A DNA stretch of 64,000 nt from Bdellovibrionales bacterium RIFOXYC1_FULL_37_79 (GTDB lineage: Bacteria > Bdellovibrionota > Bacteriovoracia > Bacteriovoracales > Bacteriovoracaceae), in assembly GCA_001770015.1 (NCBI GenBank), contig MEQB01000011.1, forward strand, positions 186,001-250,000, read 5' to 3'. Under the pieces are notes generated by a model. That model was not told where the DNA came from. It worked only from the letters and a program-made list of their open reading frames with translations, and made no database searches. This document shows, piece after piece, positions 28,538 to 38,238 of the stretch. Each line of letters opens with the position of its first letter. The first letter of the stretch is position 1. The position numbers and the translations under genes are program-made.

Positions 28538-29532
28538 AAAATAGTATTTATTATATTACCGATAGTGCAAATTGGGTGATTAGAGAGATTGGCATTTCTC
28601 TTGAGCGACATTTAAAAATACATAATTTTAAAATGATATCTAATGCTCGATTTAAATTTAGAGGAATCAAGCATTACTCAACCAGATATGCAGCGGGGAA
28701 GTTTATTTTCAAAGACCCTTTGGCCAAAAGAATTTTAACTTATTTTCATGGCGAGGATGCAGATATCGAGCTTCTTTCCAAGCTTAGAAAGAATCAAAAT
28801 AATATCGATATAATTCATACATCTTGCAAGCTCACAAAATATCATCTTATCAAAAATGGAGTTGCAGATGAGAAAATAAAAATTATTCCAATTGGTATAG
28901 ATGTTGATCAATTTAAGGTTGCTTCGATAGAGGAAAAAATCCGATTAAGAGAAAAACTTGGAATACCAAGTAATAGTGTTGTGATTGGTTCATTTCAAAA
29001 AGATGGCAATGGATGGAATGAAGGTAATGAACCCAAACTTTGCAAGGGACCTGATTTGTTTTGTGATGTAGTGGAAAAAATTCATAATGAGAATCCGGTC
29101 GTTGTCTTGTTAACGGGGCCTGCGAGGGGTTATGTTAAGAATCGTTTAATTGCAGCAGGTATTCCGTTTAAACATATTTATTTGGAAAATTATCAAGATA
29201 TTCATAAATGCTTTGCTGTGCTTGATCTTTATTTGGTGACTTCTCGGTTGGAGGGAGGACCTCGGGCCCCTATGGAGTGTATGGCCAGTGGCATTCCGAT
29301 TATTTCAACTAAAGTCGGTCAAACACCAGAACTCATCGAACACGGCAAAGACGGATATCTGGTTGATATTGATAAAACTGATAAGATGAAAGATTTGGTT
29401 TTAAGTATCCTTTCTAATGATTCAATCAAAAATGAATTTATTAAAAATGGCCTTGAGAAAGTTAAGGCTTATGATTATCAAATCATCGCCAAGAGATATC
29501 TGGATGAATTGTATAATCCTTTGATGAAATAA
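28534..29532 (+). CDS. glycosyltransferase family 4
   Basis: About 332 residues from ATG 28534; ATGA overlap with the preceding stop. GT-B fold: IIPIGIDVDQF in the linker, VVIGSFQKDG opening the C-terminal domain, and SRLEGGPRAPMECMASGIPI as the donor-binding EX7E motif, then TPELIEHGKDGYLV. Retaining transferase for an unknown nucleotide sugar in glycan assembly. Confidence 0.88.
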   Translation: MKNSIYYITDSANWVIREIGISLERHLKIHNFKMISNARFKFRGIKHYSTRYAAGKFIFKDPLAKRILTYFHGEDADIELLSKLRKNQNNIDIIHTSCKLTKYHLIKNGVADEKIKIIPIGIDVDQFKVASIEEKIRLREKLGIPSNSVVIGSFQKDGNGWNEGNEPKLCKGPDLFCDVVEKIHNENPVVVLLTGPARGYVKNRLIAAGIPFKHIYLENYQDIHKCFAVLDLYLVTSRLEGGPRAPMECMASGIPIISTKVGQTPELIEHGKDGYLVDIDKTDKMKDLVLSILSNDSIKNEFIKNGLEKVKAYDYQIIAKRYLDELYNPLMK

Positions 29533-29539
29533 AAAAACT

Positions 29540-30529
29540 ATGAATAAAAAAGTAACGATATATTTTCCCTTTACCCAAGGACCTGGCAACGGAGGGAACA
29601 ACTTTTTAGTTTCGCTTAAAAATGAATTTATTAAAATGGGTATTTATTGTGAAACATTGGCTGATGCACATGCCATCATTTTTAACTCTCACCATAATGT
29701 GCAAGAAGTACTAAAATTAAAAAGAAAGTATCCTGAAAAAATTTTTATTCATAGAGTGGACGGCCCGATGACTATTTATAATGGGCCGAGCGACAAAAGA
29801 GATAGCGTTGTTCGATTGTTAAATTGTCAAGTCGCTGATGGAACAGTTTTTCAATCCAATTGGTCAATGAGTCAAAATATTCAGCTCAATTTATTTAACG
29901 AAAGAAAGTGTAGAGTTATCTGCAATGCTCCTAATCCTGATATTTTTTTTGTAAAGGAGATTAGAGATAAAAAAAACGCCCAATTAAAAATTATTAGTAG
30001 TGGCTGGTCAAATAATCCTAATAAGGGAGGAGAGACACTTTGTTGGTTGGATCAAAATCTCGATTTTAATAAATATGATTTTGAATTTATCGGTCCAACC
30101 ATTATCAATTTTAAAAATATCAAAAAGCACGGTTCCAAAACTTCCCAAGAGATAGGGGAGATACTTAGAAGTTGTGACGTCTTTTTTTTTCCCTCAAAAT
30201 ATGAAGCATGTTCAAATGCTTTGCTGGAGGGAATCCATTCAGGTCTGATTCCGCTTGCTAAAAATTCCAGCAGTAATATAGAAATTATTGATAATGATCG
30301 TTTATTGTTTGATGAAGTTGACTCAATTATCCCCAAGCTTGATTATATTTTTGAACATTACGAAGAACTTCTCTATAACGTAAAAATTATAAAATTAGAT
30401 GAAGTTGCTAAGCAATACTATCAATTTGCTACTTCCTTTGAGCAACCATCAACTGTTAAATTTTCTTATTGGAATAGTCAAATTCGATATTGGTTCAATA
30501 TTTTTCGAAATAAAACAGGTAATTTGTGA
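29540..30529 (+). CDS. glycosyltransferase (GT4-like)
   Basis: 329 residues. HRVDGPMTIYNG and FQSNWS in the acceptor half, then VICNAPNPDIFF. The donor motif is FPSKYEACSNALLEGIHSGL, close to the GT4 EX7E pattern. Its stop overlaps the GTG of the next transferase. The ribosome site is weak, so coupling with the gene before it may drive translation. Confidence 0.82.
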   Translation: MNKKVTIYFPFTQGPGNGGNNFLVSLKNEFIKMGIYCETLADAHAIIFNSHHNVQEVLKLKRKYPEKIFIHRVDGPMTIYNGPSDKRDSVVRLLNCQVADGTVFQSNWSMSQNIQLNLFNERKCRVICNAPNPDIFFVKEIRDKKNAQLKIISSGWSNNPNKGGETLCWLDQNLDFNKYDFEFIGPTIINFKNIKKHGSKTSQEIGEILRSCDVFFFPSKYEACSNALLEGIHSGLIPLAKNSSSNIEIIDNDRLLFDEVDSIIPKLDYIFEHYEELLYNVKIIKLDEVAKQYYQFATSFEQPSTVKFSYWNSQIRYWFNIFRNKTGNL

Positions 30530-31659
30530 AAATCGCTCTTTTTTTTACTTTTGGTATTTCTCTTAAAGAATGGAAAGAAACCGGTCTTTTTTCCAGAGAG
30601 GTTGCGCCTTATTTGGAGTTGGTAAAAAGAGGGCATGAAGTCGTTTTCATTACATATGGTCAAGAGGACGATATGAAATTTGCCGGTGATGTGTCAGGTA
30701 TTATAATAGAGCCAATTTTTAAATATTACTATGAAAGTAATTTTAAAATTATAAATATAATTAAATCCTTTTGTTTTGTTTGGAAAAGAAGAGACATGTT
30801 TAAAAAAATGGATGTTTATAAATCCAATCAAATGCTTGGTGCATGGCTCCCAATTATCGCTGGAAAAATTTTCAAAAAACCTATTTTAGGTCGGGTGGGA
30901 TATGATCTTTTTGAATTTTATAGTAAGAGAGAAAGTAGCAATTTTAAGCTCGGAATTGTATATTTGATAAGCAAACTTACTTATAAATTTTCAGACCATG
31001 TTTTGATCACTTCTGCCGAAGGTGCTGATTTTATCCAGAAAAAGTTTAATATACCCAAAGACAAGGTAAGCTTTCATTTTAATTATGTGGATACCAAAAG
31101 GTTTTCTCCAACGTCTCTCAAAAAAGAAAAATCAATTCTCTACGTTGGCAGGCTGGATAACCATAAAAATCTATTTCCAGTTATTGATGCAGTGATGGAC
31201 CTGAATATTCCTTTTTATCTGGTTGGCTCGGGAGATGAGGAGGAAAAAATTAAGAGATATGTTCGGGAAAAGAAAATCAATGTTTTCTTTTTTGGGAGAC
31301 TTCCCAACGAAGATCTTCCCCGGGTTTACAATGAGCATCAATTTTTTATTTTAAATTCATATTCAGAGGGTAATCCCAAGGCCCTCCTTGAGGCAATGAG
31401 CTGTGGCTGCTGTCCGGTTGGCAACAACGTCGCTGGAATAAAAAGTATTATTGTTGATGGAAAAAATGGAATGTTTACAGATGGTGGTAAGGAAAGTATT
31501 AAAAAAGCAATAACTCAATTACTAAATAATAATGTGCTTGTGCAAACTATTGCTTACGAAGCCAGAGAATATATTGTTAAACATTGTAGTCTTTCTTCTA
31601 TGATTGACTTTGAACTTAGTCTTTATAAAAAAATTAAAGATAAGAATCATAAATCTTAA
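30526..31659 (+). CDS. glycosyltransferase family 4
   Basis: 377 residues from GTG 30526. GT-B fold: FNYVDTKRFSP linker, SILYVGRLDNHKNL opening the C-terminal domain, and YSEGNPKALLEAMSCGCC as the EX7E donor site. Last gene of the plus-strand operon that begins near 19126. It converges with, and overlaps by 26 bp, the transferase on the opposite strand. Confidence 0.88.
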   Translation: MKIALFFTFGISLKEWKETGLFSREVAPYLELVKRGHEVVFITYGQEDDMKFAGDVSGIIIEPIFKYYYESNFKIINIIKSFCFVWKRRDMFKKMDVYKSNQMLGAWLPIIAGKIFKKPILGRVGYDLFEFYSKRESSNFKLGIVYLISKLTYKFSDHVLITSAEGADFIQKKFNIPKDKVSFHFNYVDTKRFSPTSLKKEKSILYVGRLDNHKNLFPVIDAVMDLNIPFYLVGSGDEEEKIKRYVREKKINVFFFGRLPNEDLPRVYNEHQFFILNSYSEGNPKALLEAMSCGCCPVGNNVAGIKSIIVDGKNGMFTDGGKESIKKAITQLLNNNVLVQTIAYEAREYIVKHCSLSSMIDFELSLYKKIKDKNHKS

Positions 31660-32698
31660 CGGTATTGTCGATCATTTTAGCGATATTATGTTCGGTGCAA
31701 ACTTTTTTGTAGGCAGAATTGATAAGACTATCTGAACTGGTTTTGTCTTGAAGTGAGATGAGTTTGTTTAAGAAATCATCAGGGTCATCTGGATTAAATA
31801 AAAGTGCACAATTATTGGCTGCCAGCGTTCTATGGGCATCTATGTCTGATAACAGACAAGGAGTTTTGCATGCCATGGCTTCTAGTACACTTAACGGAAG
31901 TCCTTCTGATTCACTAAAACTGGTTAGAACATCGATACTATTTAAAAAGTGACAAATATCATGAGTCTCACCAACAAACTTGATCAGATGTTCGATATTA
32001 TATTTTTGAGTGAAGTGTATAAGTTGATCTTTTAACGGTCCGTTGCCTGCAATATAAAAAATAAAGTTTTTTAAATCATCATGTTTTTTATGAACGGCAA
32101 AAAGCAGTTTGTCGATTCTTTTGACTCTGTCTAGTCTTCCGATTACTCCAATTGTGTAAATATTTCCATTATTTATTTTGGAGTAATGAAATAAATCAAG
32201 ATTTATCCCGTTAGGGTTGATGGAAATTTTGGAAGTGGGAGCCACATCCAAAATTTTTGCTTTGATATATTCGCTTTGGGAAACACAGATGTATTGATTG
32301 GTAAGAAAGGAAAGTATCTTTTCTATAATGAGCTTTTTGTCCTTGGAAATTCCATGAAAAGTATGAATAACTTTTGCTTTTGTAAAAATATATAAAATCT
32401 TTGAATAAATTCCAGCCCCTCGTCCATGAGAGTGGATAATATCAATCTTATTTTCTTTAACATATTTGATTAACAAAAAAATGGTTAAAATTGATAATTT
32501 TCTCTTGGGAATAGAGATAATGCCGGAAGCATTTTTTTTAAATTTTTCGTAAAAAGGTGGTTCATCAGGAGCAGCAATATAGATATTAAATTCTGGATGC
32601 TGTTTACTGATTCCTTCAATTAAATCATAAATATGACGAGGACCTCCCCCCATGTCTGAACGAGCAGAGATAAAAAGAATATTAGTTTTAGAACTCAC
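31634..32698 (-). CDS. glycosyltransferase family 4
   Basis: About 354 residues. ILFISARSDMGGGPRHI is the usual acceptor-side start of this family. HSHGRGAG, NPNGINLDLF, IGVIGRLDRVK and FSESEGLPLSVLEAMACKTP (EX7E) follow. I prefer GTG 32698, which overlaps the stop of the upstream epimerase gene in a GTGA arrangement, the coupling used throughout this region; an ATG at 32719 is also open. Confidence 0.87.
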   Translation of the reverse strand: MSSKTNILFISARSDMGGGPRHIYDLIEGISKQHPEFNIYIAAPDEPPFYEKFKKNASGIISIPKRKLSILTIFLLIKYVKENKIDIIHSHGRGAGIYSKILYIFTKAKVIHTFHGISKDKKLIIEKILSFLTNQYICVSQSEYIKAKILDVAPTSKISINPNGINLDLFHYSKINNGNIYTIGVIGRLDRVKRIDKLLFAVHKKHDDLKNFIFYIAGNGPLKDQLIHFTQKYNIEHLIKFVGETHDICHFLNSIDVLTSFSESEGLPLSVLEAMACKTPCLLSDIDAHRTLAANNCALLFNPDDPDDFLNKLISLQDKTSSDSLINSAYKKVCTEHNIAKMIDNTVKIYDSYL

Positions 32699-33669
32699 AG
32701 TTTTACCGATTTTACCCATGCTTTATTTTTCAAATACCAATCAACAGTATTTTTGATTCCTTCTTCAAGAGAAACCGTGGGTTGCCATTTTAGCAAATCA
32801 TTGGCCTTTTTAATATTGGCCCAGGTCTCTAGGATATCTGCTTTGTGGAATGGTTGATAATTGATAATAGCTTTTTTATTTAAATGTTTTTCAATTGCAC
32901 TAATCACGTAGTTAATGGCATAGGGCTGATTTCCTCCACCCAAATTAATGACTTCATAACCAAGCGGTTTCATGGCCTTGATGGTTCCATCTGCAATATC
33001 GGTGACGTAGGTAAAATCCCTCGCTTGGGCCCCATCTCCAAAAAGTTCAATGGGGCTGCCTTCATCTATCCACTTGATAAATCTAAACATACACATATCC
33101 GGTCTTCCAGCCGGACCATACACGGTGAAATATCGAACCACCGAAATATCTAGGCCATAGAGGTAATGATAGGAGTAAGACATGGCTTCAGCAGCTTTTT
33201 TAGAAGCGGCATATGGAGAGATAGGAGTGTTCACTGGAAGCGTTTCATCAAAGGGCATTTCTTGTCCTGCGTACAGGGATGACGTGGATGCCAATACCAT
33301 TTTTTTTACATTATGGTCTTTCATAAGTTCTAAAAGATTGAGTGTCCCGATCGCGTTAGTGGTCATGTAGATCATCGGATTGATCATGGAATATCGGACT
33401 CCGGCTCTGGCTGCTAGATTAATAATGCAATCAAATTTATGCTTTTCAAAAATAGATTTTAAGGCAGGTCTGTCTTCAATGTCGCTTGGATAAAAAATAA
33501 AGTTGGAATCAGGATTTAGATTCTCTAGACGATGATTTTTAAGTTTAACGTCGTAGTAGTCATTTAAGTTATCAACGCCAACCACCGTAAAGCCTTGTTC
33601 CAGCAGTTGTTTGGCAACAAATGCGCCAATAAATCCGCAAGCTCCGGTTAGTAAAACGGTATTTTTCAT
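32695..33669 (-). CDS. NAD-dependent epimerase, UDP-glucuronate 4-epimerase-like
   Basis: 324 residues. Extended SDR: VLLTGACGFIGAFVAK, VDNLNDYYDVKLKNHRL, INLAARAGVRYS, STSSLYAG, PYAASKKAAE and RYFTVYGPAGRPDM. The NDYYDVxLK and AGVRYS stretches are those of UDP-GlcA 4-epimerases (CapI/Gae). It supplies UDP-galacturonate or a related donor. Coupled to genes on both sides by 4-bp overlaps. Confidence 0.87.
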   Translation of the reverse strand: MKNTVLLTGACGFIGAFVAKQLLEQGFTVVGVDNLNDYYDVKLKNHRLENLNPDSNFIFYPSDIEDRPALKSIFEKHKFDCIINLAARAGVRYSMINPMIYMTTNAIGTLNLLELMKDHNVKKMVLASTSSLYAGQEMPFDETLPVNTPISPYAASKKAAEAMSYSYHYLYGLDISVVRYFTVYGPAGRPDMCMFRFIKWIDEGSPIELFGDGAQARDFTYVTDIADGTIKAMKPLGYEVINLGGGNQPYAINYVISAIEKHLNKKAIINYQPFHKADILETWANIKKANDLLKWQPTVSLEEGIKNTVDWYLKNKAWVKSVKL

Positions 33670-34478
33670 TTTATTTCCTGTGTATTCAATTTAAAACGTC
33701 TTGAATAGGGGTAGATCAAGCTTGTCAGGGTTTTAACATAATAGTATAAAAATTTTATTCCTCCTCCGTGAAGAATATAAGCGTGAGTCATGGTTTTTAA
33801 TGCAGATAATTTTTGAGCCTTTGCCTTTTTCATAGAAATGCAATTGGCGTCAATATTTCGGACGACTAAAACATCATTTAAATTTTCACCTTTCCCAATT
33901 TTCAAAAGGCGTATATTTAAATCATAGTCTTGAGCGTATCGGATATTTGGATTGTATCCGCCAATTTGGTCGTAAGCGTCCTTGCGAAAAAAGAGAGTGC
34001 TGTGGGCAAATGGATTAAATGAAGAAAGAGATTTTTGGATGTTTTTATAATTGGAAATTAATTTTACTTTGGGTGAGGTTTTTATATTATTGAAAATTTC
34101 TTCATAGTTGGAACCACAAAGTACATATTCGGGATTGTTTTCCATGAAGTTCAGCTGTTTTTCGAGACGATCGGGCAGACAGTAGTCATCGGAATCGATG
34201 CGTGCAATATATTTTCCGGAAGCTGTGCTTATTCCTTTGATCAGGGACTGGGTAAGCCCTAAGTTGGTTTCATTTTTAATAATTATAATTTTTGGACTTT
34301 GATATGATTCTAAAAGCGTCTCTATGTAAGGGCTAGATGCATCATTTATGATTATGAATTCAAAGGATTTATATGTTTGATTTAATATATGCTCAATAGC
34401 ACTTTTTAATCTGCTTTCAGTTTCGTTATAAACAGACATAACGATGGATATTAGAGGCAAGGGGGTCGTATTTTGCAT
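33666..34478 (-). CDS. glycosyltransferase family 2
   Basis: About 270 residues from ATG 34478 (a TTG at 34496 is also open; neither has a clear ribosome site). GT-A fold: ISIVMSVYNE, IIINDASSP, NLGLTQSLIKG, and RIDSDDYC as the metal site. GGYNPNIRYAQDYDL follows, typical of family 2 enzymes. First gene of a three-gene minus-strand run with the epimerase and GT4 behind it. Confidence 0.87.
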   Translation of the reverse strand: MQNTTPLPLISIVMSVYNETESRLKSAIEHILNQTYKSFEFIIINDASSPYIETLLESYQSPKIIIIKNETNLGLTQSLIKGISTASGKYIARIDSDDYCLPDRLEKQLNFMENNPEYVLCGSNYEEIFNNIKTSPKVKLISNYKNIQKSLSSFNPFAHSTLFFRKDAYDQIGGYNPNIRYAQDYDLNIRLLKIGKGENLNDVLVVRNIDANCISMKKAKAQKLSALKTMTHAYILHGGGIKFLYYYVKTLTSLIYPYSRRFKLNTQEIK

Positions 34479-34647
34479 ATGAGGTATGGATATCAAATTT
34501 CATAAAAGATGACCAGAGTTAGAAGCTCGTTTAATCAATGGTAGGCCATGTAATTTGCGCTATATGGCAAATTAAATTCTAATTTTTTGACAATTTTCTT
34601 GCAAGAGAAGATAAAATACGAAAGAAAAGGATTATTTAGGAGATCAG

Positions 34648-35454
34648 ATGCCGTGTTACTACGATAAGATTAATGGTAGATTAGTTTCTGTTGATAATGA
34701 GGTTAATGCAAATTACTGGGATGAACATTGGAATAGTGGTGATTTTGAAGCAAAATTAAAGCATTCAAGAAATGTATTTATTACTGATAATACTAGAAAA
34801 TTCTTAAAACCTGGATCTCGTATTTTGGAAGGTGGTTGTGGGCGGGGTGATAAGGTTTTTGCCTTGCAATCATGTGGCTTTGATGCATACGGCATTGATA
34901 ATGCTCAAGATACGGTTCAAAAAATTAATCGTTTTGTCCCGGAATTGAAGGTTACTTTGGGGGATGTGAGAAAGCTGGATTTCAAGGATAATTTTTTTGA
35001 CGGCTATTGGTCCTTGGGAGTAATTGAGCATTTTTATAACGGTTATTCTGATATTACCCAAGAGATGTGGAGAGTTTTAAGACCAGATGGATATTTGTTT
35101 TTAACAGTTCCTTCCATGTCACCACTGAGAAAATTAAAAGCGAAATTTGGGTTATACCCAGAATTTAAACATTCACAAGAATTGGAAAATAATTTTTATC
35201 AATTTATGTTGCCTCCTTTGCAGATAATTAGAAGTTTCGAAGAGGTGGGCTTTGTTTTACTAAGTGTTTGTCCTCTTGATGGTGTAAAAGGTATGAAGGA
35301 TGAGATCCTTTTTTTTAGACCTTTATTTCGTTGGATTTATAACAATAATACATTGATGGCCAAAGTGCTAAGAAGAATTACTAATATATTAATGAGTAAA
35401 TTTTCTAACCATATAACGTTTTATATTTTTCAAAAAAATGGCTCCACTATCTAG
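34648..35454 (+). CDS. class I SAM-dependent methyltransferase
   Basis: 268 residues. ILEGGCGRGDKVFALQ near residue 58, then YGIDNAQDTV, LGDVRKLDF and YWSLGVIEHF: a standard methyltransferase core. It stands alone on the plus strand among glycan genes, with AGGAGA upstream of ATG 34648. It overlaps the stop of the convergent SGNH-like gene by 8 bp. Substrate unknown. Confidence 0.8.
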   Translation: MPCYYDKINGRLVSVDNEVNANYWDEHWNSGDFEAKLKHSRNVFITDNTRKFLKPGSRILEGGCGRGDKVFALQSCGFDAYGIDNAQDTVQKINRFVPELKVTLGDVRKLDFKDNFFDGYWSLGVIEHFYNGYSDITQEMWRVLRPDGYLFLTVPSMSPLRKLKAKFGLYPEFKHSQELENNFYQFMLPPLQIIRSFEEVGFVLLSVCPLDGVKGMKDEILFFRPLFRWIYNNNTLMAKVLRRITNILMSKFSNHITFYIFQKNGSTI

Positions 35455-36700
35455 TTAATGATAAAGACTTCTTTCTTTTAGCAGATTCTATGACTATTTT
35501 GATATTTTCCGCTAGAGGTAAAGAAAAAAGGTTTGCTTTATGTGGGTAAAGGTGTTCAAGGTCAGAATATATACTAAAGTCGGTAAAGTTATGATGAAAG
35601 TTTTTATTTAAATCAATAATAGATATGATGTTGGGATAACGAGCTTTTAGTGTAATAAGATAATTTGATAATGCTTTTCCAAATTTAAGGTTATTTTCAC
35701 ATCCCTCAAGCCATATGGCGGGAAGTTGGACAATATAAATGGAAACTTTGTTTTCTTGAAGTAAATCAAATGTTTTTATAATTTGACTATTTTCATTTGT
35801 ATCAAGTTGTATTGCGCTATCACAGTCAGGAGAGTTTCGATATTTCGTAACGGTGCCACTATTTAGCAGGGACTTCCATTTTATTTGGTTTTCGTATGTA
35901 TTTTTTGCTAATTCGTTAGAAGTCACAGGTGGAAAAATTTGAAACCCGTCTGGACGGACAGATTCTTTCTCGGGAATTGAGGGATGAATTGAATTTAGAA
36001 TTCCTTTAAAGTAAAAATCAATATAATGTAAGAGAGGTTTTTCAAATTTGAAATGATAGGTAGGAATAAGAGTTATAAGGTATTCCAGGTTTGAGACAAT
36101 GTATTTATTCAAACCATATTGTTGATGAAGAAAATGCAAATCACTTTTTCGTGTAAAAAAAATATTTTTTAGAGAGGTTTCGTAAAAGAACAGAGGGAAA
36201 AGTGCGGCAAAAATATTTGTAAGTTTTTTCTCAATCAGCTTAAAAAAAACATTATAAGGTTTATGGTCGAGTTTGTACCCGTAGGAGTTGATGAGATAAT
36301 TACTTACTTTTTGTACTCGATCTTCTTTTTTATTAAAATCTCTTGGGCTGATCGAAAGAATAAGTGACTTAGGGAGGTTATTTCTTATCACAGAGTTCAA
36401 AAACTCGTAATAGAAGGGAAAGAAGCCACCGCCTACGGATATTGTTTGGACGTTGATTGTCTCTTCTTTATCTCTATTTAGTACCTGTTCAATGATGTCG
36501 GGATCAAGCGAATCTTTTGCTCGTGAATTACCTAAAATTAAAAAGTCTACTGGGGAAGAATGACGATAGTGCCATACTCCTGCAGAAACAACATTATTAA
36601 CATAGAAGTCACTCGGACAAATGGTATGTTGTGGTTTAACTAGTATATTTAGTATGAAAAAAAAGGAAATAAAAAGAATATAAAAAATTTTGTTGATCAT
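35447..36700 (-). CDS. membrane-anchored SGNH-like protein, partner of MBOAT
   Basis: 417 residues. One N-terminal transmembrane segment or uncleaved signal (residues 5-22), then a periplasmic domain. LILGNSRAKDSLDP resembles the serine block of SGNH-type proteins, and the C-terminal DLEHLYPHKANL resembles the DxxH block. It follows the MBOAT gene after 8 bp, as in alginate AlgI/AlgX-AlgJ, PatA/PatB and DltB/DltD pairs. It probably transfers an acyl group to an exported glycan. Function is inferred from the pair; the serine block is degenerate. Confidence 0.65.
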   Translation of the reverse strand: MINKIFYILFISFFFILNILVKPQHTICPSDFYVNNVVSAGVWHYRHSSPVDFLILGNSRAKDSLDPDIIEQVLNRDKEETINVQTISVGGGFFPFYYEFLNSVIRNNLPKSLILSISPRDFNKKEDRVQKVSNYLINSYGYKLDHKPYNVFFKLIEKKLTNIFAALFPLFFYETSLKNIFFTRKSDLHFLHQQYGLNKYIVSNLEYLITLIPTYHFKFEKPLLHYIDFYFKGILNSIHPSIPEKESVRPDGFQIFPPVTSNELAKNTYENQIKWKSLLNSGTVTKYRNSPDCDSAIQLDTNENSQIIKTFDLLQENKVSIYIVQLPAIWLEGCENNLKFGKALSNYLITLKARYPNIISIIDLNKNFHHNFTDFSIYSDLEHLYPHKANLFSLPLAENIKIVIESAKRKKSLSLTR

Positions 36701-36708
36701 GGTTACCC

Positions 36709-38097
36709 TTAAAATTGAAAGTAAATAAAGGATTGGTCTGAAGGGGGTTGGTTTAAGATAAATAAGAGACCCAGCGCAGAGAAAATAGCCAAGCGGGTAT
36801 AGTAGTTAAAACTCATAAAGGAAATTCGTTTTTTTAGATATAAGTTCTCAATTAGTTGAGTTGAAATCATGATGAAAAGAAGAAAAATAGCATTTGATGG
36901 TGGAGCTAAAAAAGGTAAATGAGGCCTATATGATAAAATTAAAAGAAGATCGTTTAAGCTTTCTACTCTAAAAATGAACCAAGAAAAAAGAATTGTGGAA
37001 AACGTTATTATATAAGAAACCAGATTTGGAATTTTAATAAATTTTTTTGATGACCAATATTTGTGAATAGACAGAGCTAAGCCGTGGTAAGTTCCCCAGA
37101 TGATAAAATTATAACTGGCACCATGCCACAATCCACCTAAAACCATGGTAAGGATCAGGTTGCGATACATTTGTTTATTACCGTGTCGATTTCCACCGAG
37201 TGGAATGTAAAGATAATCCTTGAGCCAGGTTGATAATGTAATATGCCATCTCTTCCAAAAATCGCTTATATCCTTTGCGAAGTAGGGATAGTTAAAATTT
37301 GCCGAAAGTTCAATTCCAAGACAGCGAGCAATGCCTCGCGCAATGTCTGTATACCCCGAAAAATCAGCGTAAATTTGAAAACAGAAAAAGAGTGTGGCTT
37401 CAAAAATAGTTAGGCGATCGTAAGCGGATAAATTTTGAAAGACTGAATTAACGTATGGAGAAAAATTGTCTGCAAAAATAACTTTTTTTATGTAACCTCT
37501 TATAATGAGTTCTACTCCTTGAGTTACATTTGAAAAATAAAAATCCTTTTTACAATGTAATTTCTTTAGCTGGGGAAGAAGGGAGGAAACGCGCTCAATT
37601 GGACCAGCAATTAGCTGAGGAAAAAAAGATACATAACAGAAAAAATAAGCAAATTTATTTTCGGCATGAATATTTTTTCGGTAAACATCAATGGTATAGC
37701 TCATCGTTTGGAAGGTGTAGAAGCTAATTCCAACCGGGAGAATAAGATTTAAATATGGAATATTATGATTAATTGAAAAAAGTCCCAAACTATCATTTAT
37801 AATTTGAGATATGAGCGAACCATACTTAAAGAAACCAAGGATGCTTAAATTAGCGACAATTGATATTAGAACAAGAAGTTTTCTCCTTTTTTGTTGTTCA
37901 GTTCTTTCCATTAGAAGTGCAACGTGAAAATCAACAACTGTTGTAAAAAAAAGCAGCAGCAGAAAAAAAGGATTCCATGCTCCATAGAAAATACAGCTGA
38001 AAATATTAATAAGAAAAATTTTGTCAATTTTTTGATTTTTAATCAAAATAAAAAATAGACAGAGAAAAGTAATGAAGATTGGAGAAGTGAAGAGCAT
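36709..38097 (-). CDS. MBOAT-family O-acyltransferase (AlgI-like)
   Basis: 462 residues with about ten to eleven transmembrane segments. PVGISFYTFQTMSYTIDVY, FFPQLIAGPIER, YADFSGYTDIARG, FNYPYFAKDISDFWKRWHI and GLWHGASYNFIIWGTYHG are the conserved blocks; the last contains the catalytic histidine. It moves acetyl or another acyl group across the inner membrane for glycan O-acylation. It begins a two-gene unit with the SGNH-like protein. Confidence 0.92.
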   Translation of the reverse strand: MLFTSPIFITFLCLFFILIKNQKIDKIFLINIFSCIFYGAWNPFFLLLLFFTTVVDFHVALLMERTEQQKRRKLLVLISIVANLSILGFFKYGSLISQIINDSLGLFSINHNIPYLNLILPVGISFYTFQTMSYTIDVYRKNIHAENKFAYFFCYVSFFPQLIAGPIERVSSLLPQLKKLHCKKDFYFSNVTQGVELIIRGYIKKVIFADNFSPYVNSVFQNLSAYDRLTIFEATLFFCFQIYADFSGYTDIARGIARCLGIELSANFNYPYFAKDISDFWKRWHITLSTWLKDYLYIPLGGNRHGNKQMYRNLILTMVLGGLWHGASYNFIIWGTYHGLALSIHKYWSSKKFIKIPNLVSYIITFSTILFSWFIFRVESLNDLLLILSYRPHLPFLAPPSNAIFLLFIMISTQLIENLYLKKRISFMSFNYYTRLAIFSALGLLFILNQPPSDQSFIYFQF

Positions 38098-38238
38098 GGT
38101 TAATAATCCCTAAACGATTTAAATCCGAGTTTTAAAAGTATAAAAACTTCATTTTCCTACGTGTAGTTATTACTTCATAATAACGGAGTGTTCAATTAAA
38201 AACATAGATTAAATGTGAGATTTTAATACTCCTACCAA

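Noticed and set aside
38098-38238. Terminator between the MBOAT and GT39 genes
   Set aside because: Short A/T-only stems such as TTATTA/TAATAA are expected by chance in this DNA and no GC-containing stem with a T-run is present.
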